Assembly: GCF_025490915.1 (NCBI RefSeq)
Contig: NZ_JANQBA010000002.1
Location: forward strand, 124,001-188,000
Direction of reading: 5' to 3'
DNA: 64,000 nt
Source: Lacticaseibacillus parakribbianus
Lineage (GTDB): Bacteria > Bacillota > Bacilli > Lactobacillales > Lactobacillaceae
The translations under genes and the position numbers were made by a program. Shown here piece after piece: positions 33,895 through 41,948 of this stretch (positions are counted from its first letter, which is position 1; each line of letters starts with the position of its first letter). The notes beneath the pieces were generated by a model. It ran no database searches. It was not told where the DNA came from and was given only the letters and a program-made list of their open reading frames with translations.

Positions 33895-34875
33895 TCAAAG
33901 CGTCGCCGCGATCCGCAGGTGCCAAAACGCGATGGTCGCCCGTTTCCAACTGTACGTGACGTACACGTCTTGGCCGCTGGCCACAATTGCCGGATAAGAG
34001 AACTCCGCTGCCACGATGTTCTTATCCGCCGGCACGTGGTCGAGCCACAGCAACGGGTCAAAATGCCGCCCGTCGTCGGTAGACGTCGCCAGAACCATCG
34101 GCGTCCGGGCCGCCCAGTTGCCGCTCACCGGATTGTGGGCGAGCACCAGGGTCCCGTCGGCCAGCCGCGCCACGTCGATGCCGCAGTTGTTGTTCGGCAC
34201 GTCCAACGCGTAGGCCTGGGCCCAGGTGCGGCCGTCGTCCTTGGAGTCGCTGCGAAAAACGTAGCCCTCCGAGCTGCGCATCAGCATATGCACCGTGCCA
34301 TCCGCCGACTGCCAAAGCGTCGGCTGAATGATGCCGGTGCCTTGCAGGCGGAAGCGGTCGAGCGGCACATTCGCTGAGCGCTGCCAGGTCGTGCCGTCGA
34401 AGCGATCGACAAAGCAGTTCCACTCGCCAGCCTCGGTCGAGGCCGGCGCCAGCAGGTCGCCGCTTTGCAGCCGCAGGCACTTGTTTTTGACCGGGCCGCG
34501 GCCGCCATGGTCGCCGGCCACTAGCTCACGTGGTTCAGACCACGTGGCGCCGCCGTCGCGTGATTGAATGACCAGCGTCTGCCAGGTGGGAATCTCGGCG
34601 CCACGCTTGTAAAACAGCGTGATCAGACCGTTCTCCGCCAACAGCACCGGGTTCCAACACGCGACCGGCGCATCGGCTACCTTGCGTGGTGCAGACCACT
34701 GATGGTCCTGCAGGGTGGCAAACCAGATGGCCACGTCTGCGTGGCCTTCCTCGCTGCCACCGAACCAGGCGACGCCGATCACGCCGGGCGCCAGGACGGC
34801 AACCGTCGAGGCGTGGCACTGACCTGCGGGGTGCGGTGCAAAAACGTGCTCGTGCTCCAGAACTTGGACCTGCAT
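33895..34875 (-). CDS. Sialidase-like (BNR repeat) protein
   Basis: A 326-residue six-bladed propeller protein with Asp-box type motifs (SRDGGATWSEP, SKDDGRTWAQA, STDDGRHFDP). The order matches the BNR_2 family of exo-sialidase-like proteins. There is no signal peptide or LPXTG anchor, so it should be intracellular. Family members include sialidases but also enzymes on other glycosides, so sialic acid as the substrate is not proven. ATG at 34875 follows GGAGG by 4 nt; longer in-frame starts lack this. Confidence 0.85.
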   Translation of the reverse strand: MQVQVLEHEHVFAPHPAGQCHASTVAVLAPGVIGVAWFGGSEEGHADVAIWFATLQDHQWSAPRKVADAPVACWNPVLLAENGLITLFYKRGAEIPTWQTLVIQSRDGGATWSEPRELVAGDHGGRGPVKNKCLRLQSGDLLAPASTEAGEWNCFVDRFDGTTWQRSANVPLDRFRLQGTGIIQPTLWQSADGTVHMLMRSSEGYVFRSDSKDDGRTWAQAYALDVPNNNCGIDVARLADGTLVLAHNPVSGNWAARTPMVLATSTDDGRHFDPLLWLDHVPADKNIVAAEFSYPAIVASGQDVYVTYSWKRATIAFWHLRIAATL

Positions 34876-34999
34876 AATGCCTCCGCTGCCGCGAATCACT
34901 CGCGACACTTGTTCAACATCTTCCTCATGTCGGCAACGCGCAGGCGTCGCACGACTTGAGTACTCTTTATTTTTATGCCCAAACGGCGCGTAACTCAAC

Positions 35000-35013
35000 C
35001 GAAAGTGCTTTCA
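35000..35013 (-). promoter_or_regulatory. cre-like site upstream of the sialidase-like gene
   Basis: Minus-strand TGAAAGCACTTTCG differs from the palindromic catabolite-responsive consensus at two positions. A possible promoter, TTGAGT-17 nt-TAAAAA, follows directly downstream. CcpA repression of the sialidase-binding protein pair is inferred. Confidence 0.5.
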
Positions 35014-35271
35014 CATTTTGTGGCACCGCCAACATAATTCGTTAATATATTTTACAAACTAGCTTGAGACTAGATTTACAGACGGATTGGTCTACGCCAT
35101 TCGCCGCGGCCGCCGGCGACCGTGCGTGGCGAGAACGTCGAAATTGGTTTAGTCCAATATTTGGCTAGCCAAAACTTGTCCACACAGGTGGTTGAACGCG
35201 GCCTCCTCCCGCTTTGTCCGTTGTTGTATAATGAGGTATCTTCTCATTTGAGGCCACGAAAGGAGGTCGCC

Positions 35272-36837
35272 ATGCTCGACGCCAAACAGATTCTGATCAT
35301 CGACGCGCTGATCCAGTCGCCAACGCAGGGCAAGGCCCAGCTCCAGTCGGCCCTGGATCTAACCGGACGCCAGGTCGATTACGCCATCGAGAAGCTCAAC
35401 CAGCTGCTGGCCGGCCAGAAGCTGCCGCAGCTGGCCGCAGACGGCCCGGCCGTCACGCTGGCCCCCCAGGCCTACCGCTACCTCCTGGACCTGCGCACCA
35501 CCGACCGCCTGATTCGCCTGGACACCTACGCCCTGAACGCCGACGAACGCCAGCTGTTTTTGACCTTGATGCTGGCCTGCCACGGCGAGTACCTGGCCTT
35601 GGTTCACCTGACCGACGCCTTGCAGGTTAGCCAATCGACCATTTCCAAGGACCTCAAGGCCTTGAGCGCAAGCCTCAAGTCAAGCCACCTGAGCATCTCC
35701 TACGACCGGCAAAACGGCTACCGCCTGACCGGCTCCGAACGTAACATCCGCGCCTTTTTGATGGACGTGATCGTTCACGCCAGCGCCAGGCACCAAACCG
35801 GGCTGCTGCGGCTGTTCGCCAAGCTGATTCAGCCGCTGGACCGCCTGGCCAACCTGCGACTATTGCGCGACCTCGCCGGCGACCACGGCATCCCCTTCAC
35901 CGAACACCGGCTGCTTGAGCTCAACGACCTGCTGCTGTTTTTGGTTGGGCGGCTGCGCCTGGCGCCGAACTACCTGCCGCGCGGCGTCGACGGCGCCGCC
36001 TTGGTTGACCTGCCCGAGCACCGCTTCGCCCAGGCGCTGCTGGCGGCGCTTGGCATCACCCAACCGGTGGCCGTGCAGTACGTCACCTTGCTGGTGTTGT
36101 GCCTGGCCAGCGGCACCGCGGCTCGCGGTCGCATCGACGACCAGCTGCGGCCGCTGGCGACCCACCTGGTGCGGCGCTATGCCGCCATCACAATGACCCA
36201 CTTCGCGGATGAGGCGGCGGTGGTCGCGCAGCTGTACTCGCATTTTCGCGGAATGTACTTTCGGTTGCGCTTCAACTACCCGGTCGCCAACCCGCTGACG
36301 GCCCAGGTCAAGGCCGCCTACCCCAAGGCTTTCGCCGCGGTGGCGTCGGTCTGCTCGGACCGCACCGAAGTCGGACTAGTGCCGCCGGCCGAGGTCGCCT
36401 ACCTGACCATGCACCTGGTCGCGGCCAGCCGCGGCGTAACCGCACCGCGGCCGACCCAGCCGACCGCCGCGTTCTACTGCCCCAGCGGCCTGGGCGTCGG
36501 GCAGCTGGCCCTGCGCATGCTGACCACGCTGTTTCCCAACCTGACCTTTCGCGCCTTCACCAGCCTGCCGGCGCTTGAGGCCGCGAGCTTCGACCTGATC
36601 TTCACCACGTCTTACACCAGCCGCCTGTACCTCTTGAACAAGCCGTGCTTCGTGGTCAGCCCGTTGATGGCCGCGGCCGACAAGCACGAGCTGGTGCAAC
36701 ACGTCAACGCTCACCTGGCCGCCACCGTCGCGGCGGCGCCGAGCCTTGATGCGATCATGGCCGTGATCGCCGACACCGTCCCCGACCCGGCGCTGGTCGC
36801 CAGGCTGCGTCAGAAGCTTCGCACCAGCCTGTTTTGA
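35272..36837 (+). CDS. PRD-domain transcriptional regulator (Mga/BglG-like)
   Basis: A 521-residue regulator. It has an N-terminal HTH (ALIQSPTQGKAQLQSALDL), a second Mga-type HTH (TDALQVSQSTISKDLKALSA), then two PTS-regulation-like domains with candidate phospho-His residues (TEHRLLELND and YSHFRGMYFRL). The C-terminal 120 residues look like an EIIB-like domain (TAAFYCPSGLGVGQLALRML). No EIIA domain is visible. ATG at 35272 follows AAGGAGG by 5 nt. No PTS gene lies nearby, so its target is unknown. Confidence 0.85.
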   Translation: MLDAKQILIIDALIQSPTQGKAQLQSALDLTGRQVDYAIEKLNQLLAGQKLPQLAADGPAVTLAPQAYRYLLDLRTTDRLIRLDTYALNADERQLFLTLMLACHGEYLALVHLTDALQVSQSTISKDLKALSASLKSSHLSISYDRQNGYRLTGSERNIRAFLMDVIVHASARHQTGLLRLFAKLIQPLDRLANLRLLRDLAGDHGIPFTEHRLLELNDLLLFLVGRLRLAPNYLPRGVDGAALVDLPEHRFAQALLAALGITQPVAVQYVTLLVLCLASGTAARGRIDDQLRPLATHLVRRYAAITMTHFADEAAVVAQLYSHFRGMYFRLRFNYPVANPLTAQVKAAYPKAFAAVASVCSDRTEVGLVPPAEVAYLTMHLVAASRGVTAPRPTQPTAAFYCPSGLGVGQLALRMLTTLFPNLTFRAFTSLPALEAASFDLIFTTSYTSRLYLLNKPCFVVSPLMAAADKHELVQHVNAHLAATVAAAPSLDAIMAVIADTVPDPALVARLRQKLRTSLF

Positions 36838-36844
36838 CCCACTC

Positions 36845-36868
36845 GCCCCTGTACAGGGGTGTTTTTTT
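36845..36868 (+). terminator. Terminator of the PRD regulator gene
   Basis: CCCCTGTACAGGGG palindrome followed by TG and seven T. Confidence 0.85.
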
Positions 36869-36889
36869 GCAGAAAATGGCCGAACGGGG

Positions 36890-36920
36890 TTGCCTTAAAG
36901 TCCCCTCCAAGGTTTAGGAT
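36890..36920 (+). promoter_or_regulatory. MerR-type promoter of the merR-patB operon
   Basis: TTGCCT (36890-36895) and TAGGAT (36915-36920) have a 19-bp spacer holding most of the dyad CCTTAAAGTCCCCTCCAAGG (36893-36912). The layout and sequence match the alcohol dehydrogenase promoter at 4798, implying autoregulation by the MerR protein encoded just downstream. Confidence 0.75.
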
Positions 36921-36943
36921 AGAGGAGAAACGGAGGCGACATC

Positions 36944-37351
36944 ATGAACATTCAAGCCGTGGCCGACACGCTGGCCGTGTCGGCCGACACCCTACGTTAC
37001 TGGGAACGCGTCGGCGTGATTCCGCCGGTGCCGAGAACGGCGGCCGGCTACCGCACGTACGGCCCCGCCGAGCTCGACTGGTGTAACTTCGCCAAGTGCA
37101 TGCGAAACGCCGGCGTCTCCATTGAGGCGCTGTGCGACTACATCGCGCTGTACCAGGCCGGGCCGCAAACCGCAGCCGCTCGCAAGCAGCTGCTCCAGAC
37201 GCAGCTGACCGTCATCGCGGCCAGGCTGCAGGCGGTGCAAGGCACCTACGACCGGCTGGCCGCCAAGATCGAACACTACGACGAAGCCGACCTGAACCCC
37301 TTCGCCCATCACACCCAAAACACTCAGGGAGGCACAATCCAGCATGTATGA
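36944..37351 (+). CDS. MerR family transcriptional regulator
   Basis: A 135-residue MerR protein: HTH with wing (ADTLAVSADTLRYWERVGVIPPV, then AAGYRTYGPAELDW), a Cys at position 47 (LDWCNFAKCM) and a coiled-coil dimer helix ending near residue 110. It resembles the aldehyde-responsive AdhR/NmlR group, in which a Cys in the first helix after the DNA-binding region senses electrophiles. GGAGG lies 7 nt before the ATG. It overlaps patB by 8 nt and carries its own type of operator upstream. Confidence 0.92.
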   Translation: MNIQAVADTLAVSADTLRYWERVGVIPPVPRTAAGYRTYGPAELDWCNFAKCMRNAGVSIEALCDYIALYQAGPQTAAARKQLLQTQLTVIAARLQAVQGTYDRLAAKIEHYDEADLNPFAHHTQNTQGGTIQHV

Positions 37352-38534
37352 TTTCACCAGCACCATTGACCGGCGCCACACGGATTCCATCAAGTGGTCG
37401 GGCGAGCCCGGCGAGCTGCCGATGTGGATCGCCGACATGGACTTTCAGGTCGCACCGGAGATTCAACAGGCGATGCAAGACAAGGTCGCTCAGGGCGTGT
37501 TCGGCTACGAGGAGCCTCACGCCGACTACTTTCAGGCCGTCAGCGACTGGTACGCCCAGGAACACCACGCCACGCTTGACGCCGACTGGCTGCTTTTTGC
37601 CACCGGTGTGATTCCGGCCCTGTCGGCCACCCTGCGCCGCGTCACCAACGTCGGCGACAGCGTGGTGGTCACCGCGCCAGTGTACAACATGTTCTACAAC
37701 TCCATCGAAAACTCCGGCCGCCACACGCTCAGCTCCGATCTCGTGTACGACCCGGCTGCCCACACCTACGCAATCGACTTTGCAGACCTCGCGGCCAAGC
37801 TCGCGCAGCCGTTGACCACCGCGATGGTGCTGTGCAACCCGCACAACCCGGTCGGTCGCATCTGGACGCGAGCCGAGCTGACCCGCATCGCCACGCTGTG
37901 CTCGCAAAACGGCGTCACCCTGGTGGCCGACGAGATCCACGGCGACCTGCGGCTGGGGACGACGGATTACGTGCCGACGTTCAGTCTACCGGCCGCCCTG
38001 CGCGACCGCCTGGTGGTGCTGTGCTCGCCGAGCAAGACCTTCAACGTCGCGGCGCTTCACGCGGCCACGGTGATCGTGCCCAACCCGCAGCTTCGCGCCA
38101 TCGTCGCCCGGGGCCTGGGCACCGACGAGGTCAACGAGCCCAACCTGCTGGCGATTCCCGGCACCATCGCCGCTTACACTCAAGGTCACGCGTGGCTTGC
38201 CGCCTTGCGCGAGAAGCTGCAGGCCAACCTGGCGCTGGTCCAAAAGCGGCTGAGTGAGGCCGAGCTGCCGATCGCGCTTGTGAAGCCGGATGCGACCTAC
38301 CTGCTGTGGCTGGACACCAGTGCCATCAGCCACGACTCGACTGGCCTGGCCGCCTTTTTGCTCGCAGACACCGGCCTCAAGGTCAGCGCCGGGGCCGACT
38401 ACCGCGGCAACGGCCGAGACTTCCTGCGGCTGAACATCGCCTGCCCGACCCCGCTGCTCGAAGACGGGCTGGCCCGGCTGACGCGGGGGCTGCACGACTG
38501 CCAACAACGAAAGGATGCACATGACCAACTATAA
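37344..38534 (+). CDS. patB: MalY/PatB-type aminotransferase (cystathionine beta-lyase)
   Basis: A 396-residue fold-I PLP enzyme. The MalY/PatB signature MWIADMDFQ lies near residue 27, the NPHNPVGR segment binds the cofactor, DEIHGDL follows, and the Schiff-base Lys is in SPSKTFNVAALH. These enzymes cleave cystathionine to homocysteine, pyruvate and ammonia, and can release thiols. It is translationally coupled to merR (8-nt overlap) and overlaps the following DUF3737 gene by 14 nt. Control by a MerR protein suggests a role tied to thiol or electrophile stress; that is inference. Confidence 0.93.
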   Translation: MYDFTSTIDRRHTDSIKWSGEPGELPMWIADMDFQVAPEIQQAMQDKVAQGVFGYEEPHADYFQAVSDWYAQEHHATLDADWLLFATGVIPALSATLRRVTNVGDSVVVTAPVYNMFYNSIENSGRHTLSSDLVYDPAAHTYAIDFADLAAKLAQPLTTAMVLCNPHNPVGRIWTRAELTRIATLCSQNGVTLVADEIHGDLRLGTTDYVPTFSLPAALRDRLVVLCSPSKTFNVAALHAATVIVPNPQLRAIVARGLGTDEVNEPNLLAIPGTIAAYTQGHAWLAALREKLQANLALVQKRLSEAELPIALVKPDATYLLWLDTSAISHDSTGLAAFLLADTGLKVSAGADYRGNGRDFLRLNIACPTPLLEDGLARLTRGLHDCQQRKDAHDQL

Positions 38535-39378
38535 CCAACAATACTTCACCGGCGAACGCGCGTTGTTTGCGACGCACGACGCCACCATCACCGATTCCAC
38601 CTTCGCGGCCGGCGAGTCGCCGCTCAAGGAAAGCGCCAACCTCACGCTGCGCCACGATGTGTTCAAGTACAAGTACCCGCTGTGGTACAGCCAGCACGTT
38701 CGGGTGAGCGATTCGATTTTCGAAACCATGAGCCGCTCCGGCATCTGGTACACCGACGACATCACCATCACCGACTCGACCATCCAGGCCCCCAAGCAGT
38801 TCCGCCGCAGCGGCCACATCACGCTGCACAACGTTCATTTGGCCGACGCCCAGGAGACGCTGTGGCACTGCCACGACATCGTGCTCGACCACGTCCAAGC
38901 CAGCGGCGACTACTTCGGCGCCAACAGCGAGAACATTCGCGTCTCCCACCTCGATCTGGTCGGCAACTACGCCTTTGATGGTGCCAAGAACGTCGAGGTG
39001 CATGACGCCACCTTCGTGACCAAGGACGCCTTTTGGAACTGCGAGAACGTCACGATCTACGACTCGACCATCAACGGCGAGTACCTCGCGTGGAACACCA
39101 AGAACCTCACCTTGATCAACTGCACCATCGAATCCGACCAGGGCCTGTGCTACATCGACGGGCTGCGGCTGGTCAACTGCAAGCTGCTTCGCACCGACCT
39201 GGCCTTCGAGTACTGCCGGGACATCGACGCCGAGGTGGTCAGCCACATCGATTCGGTCAAAAACCCGATTTCCGGTCGCATCATCGCCGATTCGATTGGC
39301 GAGCTGATTCAAGACGACCCCCACCTCGACAAGCGGCTGGTCACGATTCAGGAACGCCACAGCCGCGCGGCCTCGTAG
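38521..39378 (+). CDS. DUF3737 family parallel beta-helix protein
   Basis: A 285-residue DUF3737 protein built of repeated short strands (SANLTLRHDVFKYKYPLWYS, TDDITITDSTIQAPKQFRRS, CENVTIYDSTINGEYLAWN), the pattern of a right-handed beta-helix like pectate lyases. Enzyme activity is not established for the family. No signal peptide. ATG at 38521 follows AAAGG by 6 nt; an in-frame ATG lies at 38515. It is the third gene of the merR-patB operon and is followed by a bidirectional terminator. Confidence 0.88.
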   Translation: MTNYNQQYFTGERALFATHDATITDSTFAAGESPLKESANLTLRHDVFKYKYPLWYSQHVRVSDSIFETMSRSGIWYTDDITITDSTIQAPKQFRRSGHITLHNVHLADAQETLWHCHDIVLDHVQASGDYFGANSENIRVSHLDLVGNYAFDGAKNVEVHDATFVTKDAFWNCENVTIYDSTINGEYLAWNTKNLTLINCTIESDQGLCYIDGLRLVNCKLLRTDLAFEYCRDIDAEVVSHIDSVKNPISGRIIADSIGELIQDDPHLDKRLVTIQERHSRAAS

Positions 39379-39435
39379 CCGCGCCGAGGCGGTCCTAACG
39401 CACTCATGACGCCACCACCTGTCCCCATGCCAAAC

Positions 39436-39482
39436 CAAAGAAGCCCCCACGCGCCGTAATCATGCGTGTGGGGGCTTCTTTG
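39436..39482. terminator. Bidirectional terminator
   Basis: AAAGAAGCCCCCACGC pairs with GCGTGTGGGGGCTTCTTT around an 11-nt loop. It serves the merR operon from the left and the GNAT gene from the right. Confidence 0.92.
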
Positions 39483-39492
39483 CCAGCGCAAT

Positions 39493-40038
39493 TCAATTGT
39501 CGGACGGTGCCTGTAACGCCTGCCACTCGGCTCGCGTCAGGCCGACGCGGCACAGGTCGCGCAGCTCACCGCGCAGCAGGAACCCGCACCGCGCCGTGCC
39601 CTCCGGCTTCATCCCCAACCGGGCCAGGACGCGGCGGGAGGGGTCGTTGCCCTGCACGTACTCCGCGAAGACGTACGGCGCCTTTTCGCTGGTGAACAGG
39701 TAATCAAGCTCTAGCCGCAGGGCCTCGGTCGCGTAGCCGTGGTGCCAAAAATCGGGGTGAAACAGGTAGCCGCACTCCCAAGTGCCGATCCACTGCTTGC
39801 TGGCCGTCATCACGCCGATCAGCCGCTCGGTGGTTGGCAGAATTACCGCGAGGCTGCCGGCGTTTGGGGGCAGGTAAAACTTGGCGAAGCTGCCAATCGC
39901 CTCTTCTGTGGTCTGCGGCCGCTGGTAGCCGAACGCCCCCCAAGCCATCGCACCTTGGCTTTGCACCAGGGCCAGGTAGCCGGGCCAGTCCTCCGGCCGC
40001 GGGCTGCGCAGAATCAATCGCTCGCTTGTCGCTTCCAT
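39493..40038 (-). CDS. GNAT N-acetyltransferase (RimJ/RimL-like)
   Basis: A 181-residue GNAT protein of the ribosomal-protein-acetylase type: RLILRSPRPEDWPGYLAL start, strand IGVMTASKQW, ECGYLFHPDFWHHGYATEAL (acetyl-CoA loop, HHGYATEA) and the C-terminal NDPSRRVLARLGMKPEG. Substrate unknown. It starts 9 nt after the aldose epimerase stop codon and is probably co-transcribed with it. Confidence 0.9.
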   Translation of the reverse strand: MEATSERLILRSPRPEDWPGYLALVQSQGAMAWGAFGYQRPQTTEEAIGSFAKFYLPPNAGSLAVILPTTERLIGVMTASKQWIGTWECGYLFHPDFWHHGYATEALRLELDYLFTSEKAPYVFAEYVQGNDPSRRVLARLGMKPEGTARCGFLLRGELRDLCRVGLTRAEWQALQAPSDN

Positions 40039-40047
40039 GGGGGTCGC

Positions 40048-41061
40048 CTAGTACGTGAACGCGTAGCGAATCTGCTCGTGGCGCGAGGTGCCGGCGGCCA
40101 AAGTGGCCTGGGTGAGGCCTGGGTCAACCAGCCCCGCGGCGCTGGTCTGCGCCTCCATCGCGATGCCGACGTGTGGCCGCGACTGGTGGTGCAAAAAGTG
40201 CAGCTCGTCGCCGAAGTGGTTGGAGGTGAACACGACCACCGCGTTGCGAGCGGAGTACATCGTCACCTGGCGCTGGCCCTGGCTCAAAACGGCCACCGGC
40301 TCGGTGGCGGCGTGGTCGTCAATGGCGAACACGTCGTCCAACCCGGCTTCCGGAATCGTCTGCAGCTCGCGCAGTGCCGGCCCGAGCTGCCGCGGCTCGC
40401 GAAAATCGTAAGGCGTGTCGGCGTTGGCCACCACGGCGCCGGTCAGCACCTTGGACGGCTCAAGTTCGTAGTGGCTGGCCGCGGCCAGTCGCAGCGTGTG
40501 ATTTTCAATCGTGTCGTCGGCTGCGTTCAGGTTCCAGTAGACGTGGTTGGTCGGGTTGAACACGGTCGTCTGGTCCGTGGCGCCGGTGAAGTCGATCACC
40601 ACCTCGTCGGCGGCGGTCAGCGTGTAGGTCACGCTGACGTCAAGTGTCCCGGGGAAGCCGTCGGTCTCGGGCGTCACGGTGCGAGTGAAGGTCACGTGGT
40701 CTGCGGCGGCATCTGCCTTGAAAAACAGCGTGCTGAAGCCGTGGGGACCGCCGTGCAGCGTCGTCGTGCCTTCGTTGGCCGGCACCGCCACCGGTTGGCC
40801 ATCCAACACCAGCTGACCGGCGCCAATGCGGCCGGCGAAACGCCCAATGGCCTTGCCGAAGTAGCCATCCGGCTTCGCGTAGCCGGCCAAGTCGGTGTTC
40901 AAAATCAGGTTCTGGTGCGACCCGTCTGGCGTCGGCACATTCAGCGCATGCCAAGTGGCGCCGTAATCCAGCACCGTGAGTTGCACCCCGTTGCGATTCT
41001 CAATGGTGTAAGCCGTGACCGCGTGGCCGGCGACCTCACCGAACTTATCTGTTGTCAGCAT
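40048..41061 (-). CDS. galM: Aldose 1-epimerase (galactose mutarotase)
   Basis: A 337-residue mutarotase interconverting alpha and beta anomers of hexoses. Key segments: VTVLDYGAT-like start (LTVLDYGATWHAL), GRFAGRIGAG, TTLHGGPHGFS (first His), NPTNHVYWNL (second His) and EAQTSAAGL (catalytic Glu). ATG at 41061 follows GGAGG by 6 nt. It is not in a Leloir gal operon; its partner is the GNAT gene. The CRISPR array lies upstream. Confidence 0.95.
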   Translation of the reverse strand: MLTTDKFGEVAGHAVTAYTIENRNGVQLTVLDYGATWHALNVPTPDGSHQNLILNTDLAGYAKPDGYFGKAIGRFAGRIGAGQLVLDGQPVAVPANEGTTTLHGGPHGFSTLFFKADAAADHVTFTRTVTPETDGFPGTLDVSVTYTLTAADEVVIDFTGATDQTTVFNPTNHVYWNLNAADDTIENHTLRLAAASHYELEPSKVLTGAVVANADTPYDFREPRQLGPALRELQTIPEAGLDDVFAIDDHAATEPVAVLSQGQRQVTMYSARNAVVVFTSNHFGDELHFLHHQSRPHVGIAMEAQTSAAGLVDPGLTQATLAAGTSRHEQIRYAFTY

Positions 41062-41166
41062 GATTGACCTCCATGAGTAATGTCTCACCGGTAGCTTACC
41101 ACGATGGCGGCGCTTTCCCAAGTTGCCGCGTTGTGACATCGCGGCAGGTTCGTGAGGAAAACCGGC

Positions 41167-41208
41167 AAAAAAACACCGCCACGGCGGCCGGTGACCGGAG
41201 TGGCGGTG
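41167..41208 (-). terminator. Terminator downstream of the CRISPR array
   Basis: On the minus strand CACCGCCAC and GTGGCGGTG pair around a 17-nt loop, then seven T. No protein gene ends here on this strand, so it probably ends the CRISPR precursor transcript and protects galM from read-through. Confidence 0.75.
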
Positions 41209-41292
41209 GAAGTGGCGCCTGCTTATCGAATTAGCCTTGAGGTTAGGCGACCGGTCGTCGATTGCGCCGGCCACTCTCCACCGCCAAGGTAC

Positions 41293-41326
41293 TTGTATTA
41301 TTGTATTCCGGAATACAATAATACAA
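41293..41326. repeat. Perfect 34-bp palindrome at the trailer end of the CRISPR array
   Basis: TTGTATTATTGTATTCC is followed directly by its complement. It is AT-rich and overlaps the first, most degenerate CRISPR repeat by 3 nt. In RNA it would be a 16-17 bp hairpin. Confidence 0.85.
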
Positions 41327-41839
41327 AGGCCCCCGCAGAGGCGGGGAACACTCTGGCACTGACACCTGGCCTGACCACATCGGAGAATCACCCTCGCGTA
41401 TGCGGGGAACACCCGTCGTGGGTGTCACCATTGTGGACGATGTAAGGATCACCCCCGCACATGCGGGGAACACAGCTGGGCCACGGTGCGGTCGATGCCC
41501 GCGATGGGATCACCCCCGCGCATACGGGGAACACCTTTGGCTTGCCAAGCTCTGGCGCTTCTTCCAGGGATCACCCCCGCGCATACGGGGAACACAAGTG
41601 CTTAGGTACTGTTCTGTCTTCATCTGTGGGATCACCCCCGCACATGCGGGGAACACCGTGAGGAAAACGTCGATAGCGACGGCATCAAGGGATCACCCCC
41701 GCACATGCGGGGAACACAACTCAGCTGTGGTTTGGCAACGAAAAGCTGGAGGATCACCCCCGCACATGCGGGGAACACCACCCAGGCGGACCCGACAAGT
41801 GCTTCGGCGTAGGATCACCCCCGCACATGCGGGGAACAC
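41324..41839 (-). CRISPR. CRISPR array, type I-E-like, nine repeats
   Basis: Nine 28-bp repeats start every 61 bp (41324, 41385, 41446, 41507, 41568, 41629, 41690, 41751, 41812) with eight spacers of exactly 33 bp. On the plus strand the repeat begins GGATCACCCCCGC and ends GCGGGGAACAC. The complement, GTGTTCCCCGC...GGGGGTGATCC, matches the type I-E repeat pattern of lactobacilli and actinobacteria. The repeats at 41324 and 41385 are degenerate; that end is the old trailer, so transcription and new-spacer addition are placed from the right on the minus strand. No cas gene lies in the window. Confidence 0.97.
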
Positions 41840-41910
41840 ACTTAACAAATCCCACCACACCGGCATTCGCTCTTCTCTATTTTAGCATTTTGCGTCAACT
41901 GGTGTTCGCT
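41840..41910 (-). promoter_or_regulatory. CRISPR leader
   Basis: About 70 nt of AT-richer sequence between the last intact repeat and the terminator of the PIN/TRAM gene. On the minus strand it contains TTGACG and TAAAAT, though only 8 nt apart, so no clear promoter pair was fixed. The position beside intact repeats supports leader identity. Confidence 0.55.
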
Positions 41911-41945
41911 AAAACGCCCCGCAATCATCGCGATTGCGGGGCGTT
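41911..41945 (-). terminator. Terminator of the PIN/TRAM gene
   Basis: AACGCCCCGCAATC pairs with GATTGCGGGGCGTT around 5 nt; on the minus strand it ends in TTTT, 4 nt after the stop codon. Confidence 0.92.
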
Positions 41946-41948
41946 GGC

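Noticed and set aside
41385-41885. Protein-coding frame across the CRISPR array (plus strand, about 160 codons)
   Set aside because: It is an open frame made by the 61-bp periodic repeats (repeating ITPAHAGNT-like units) and has no ribosome binding site.
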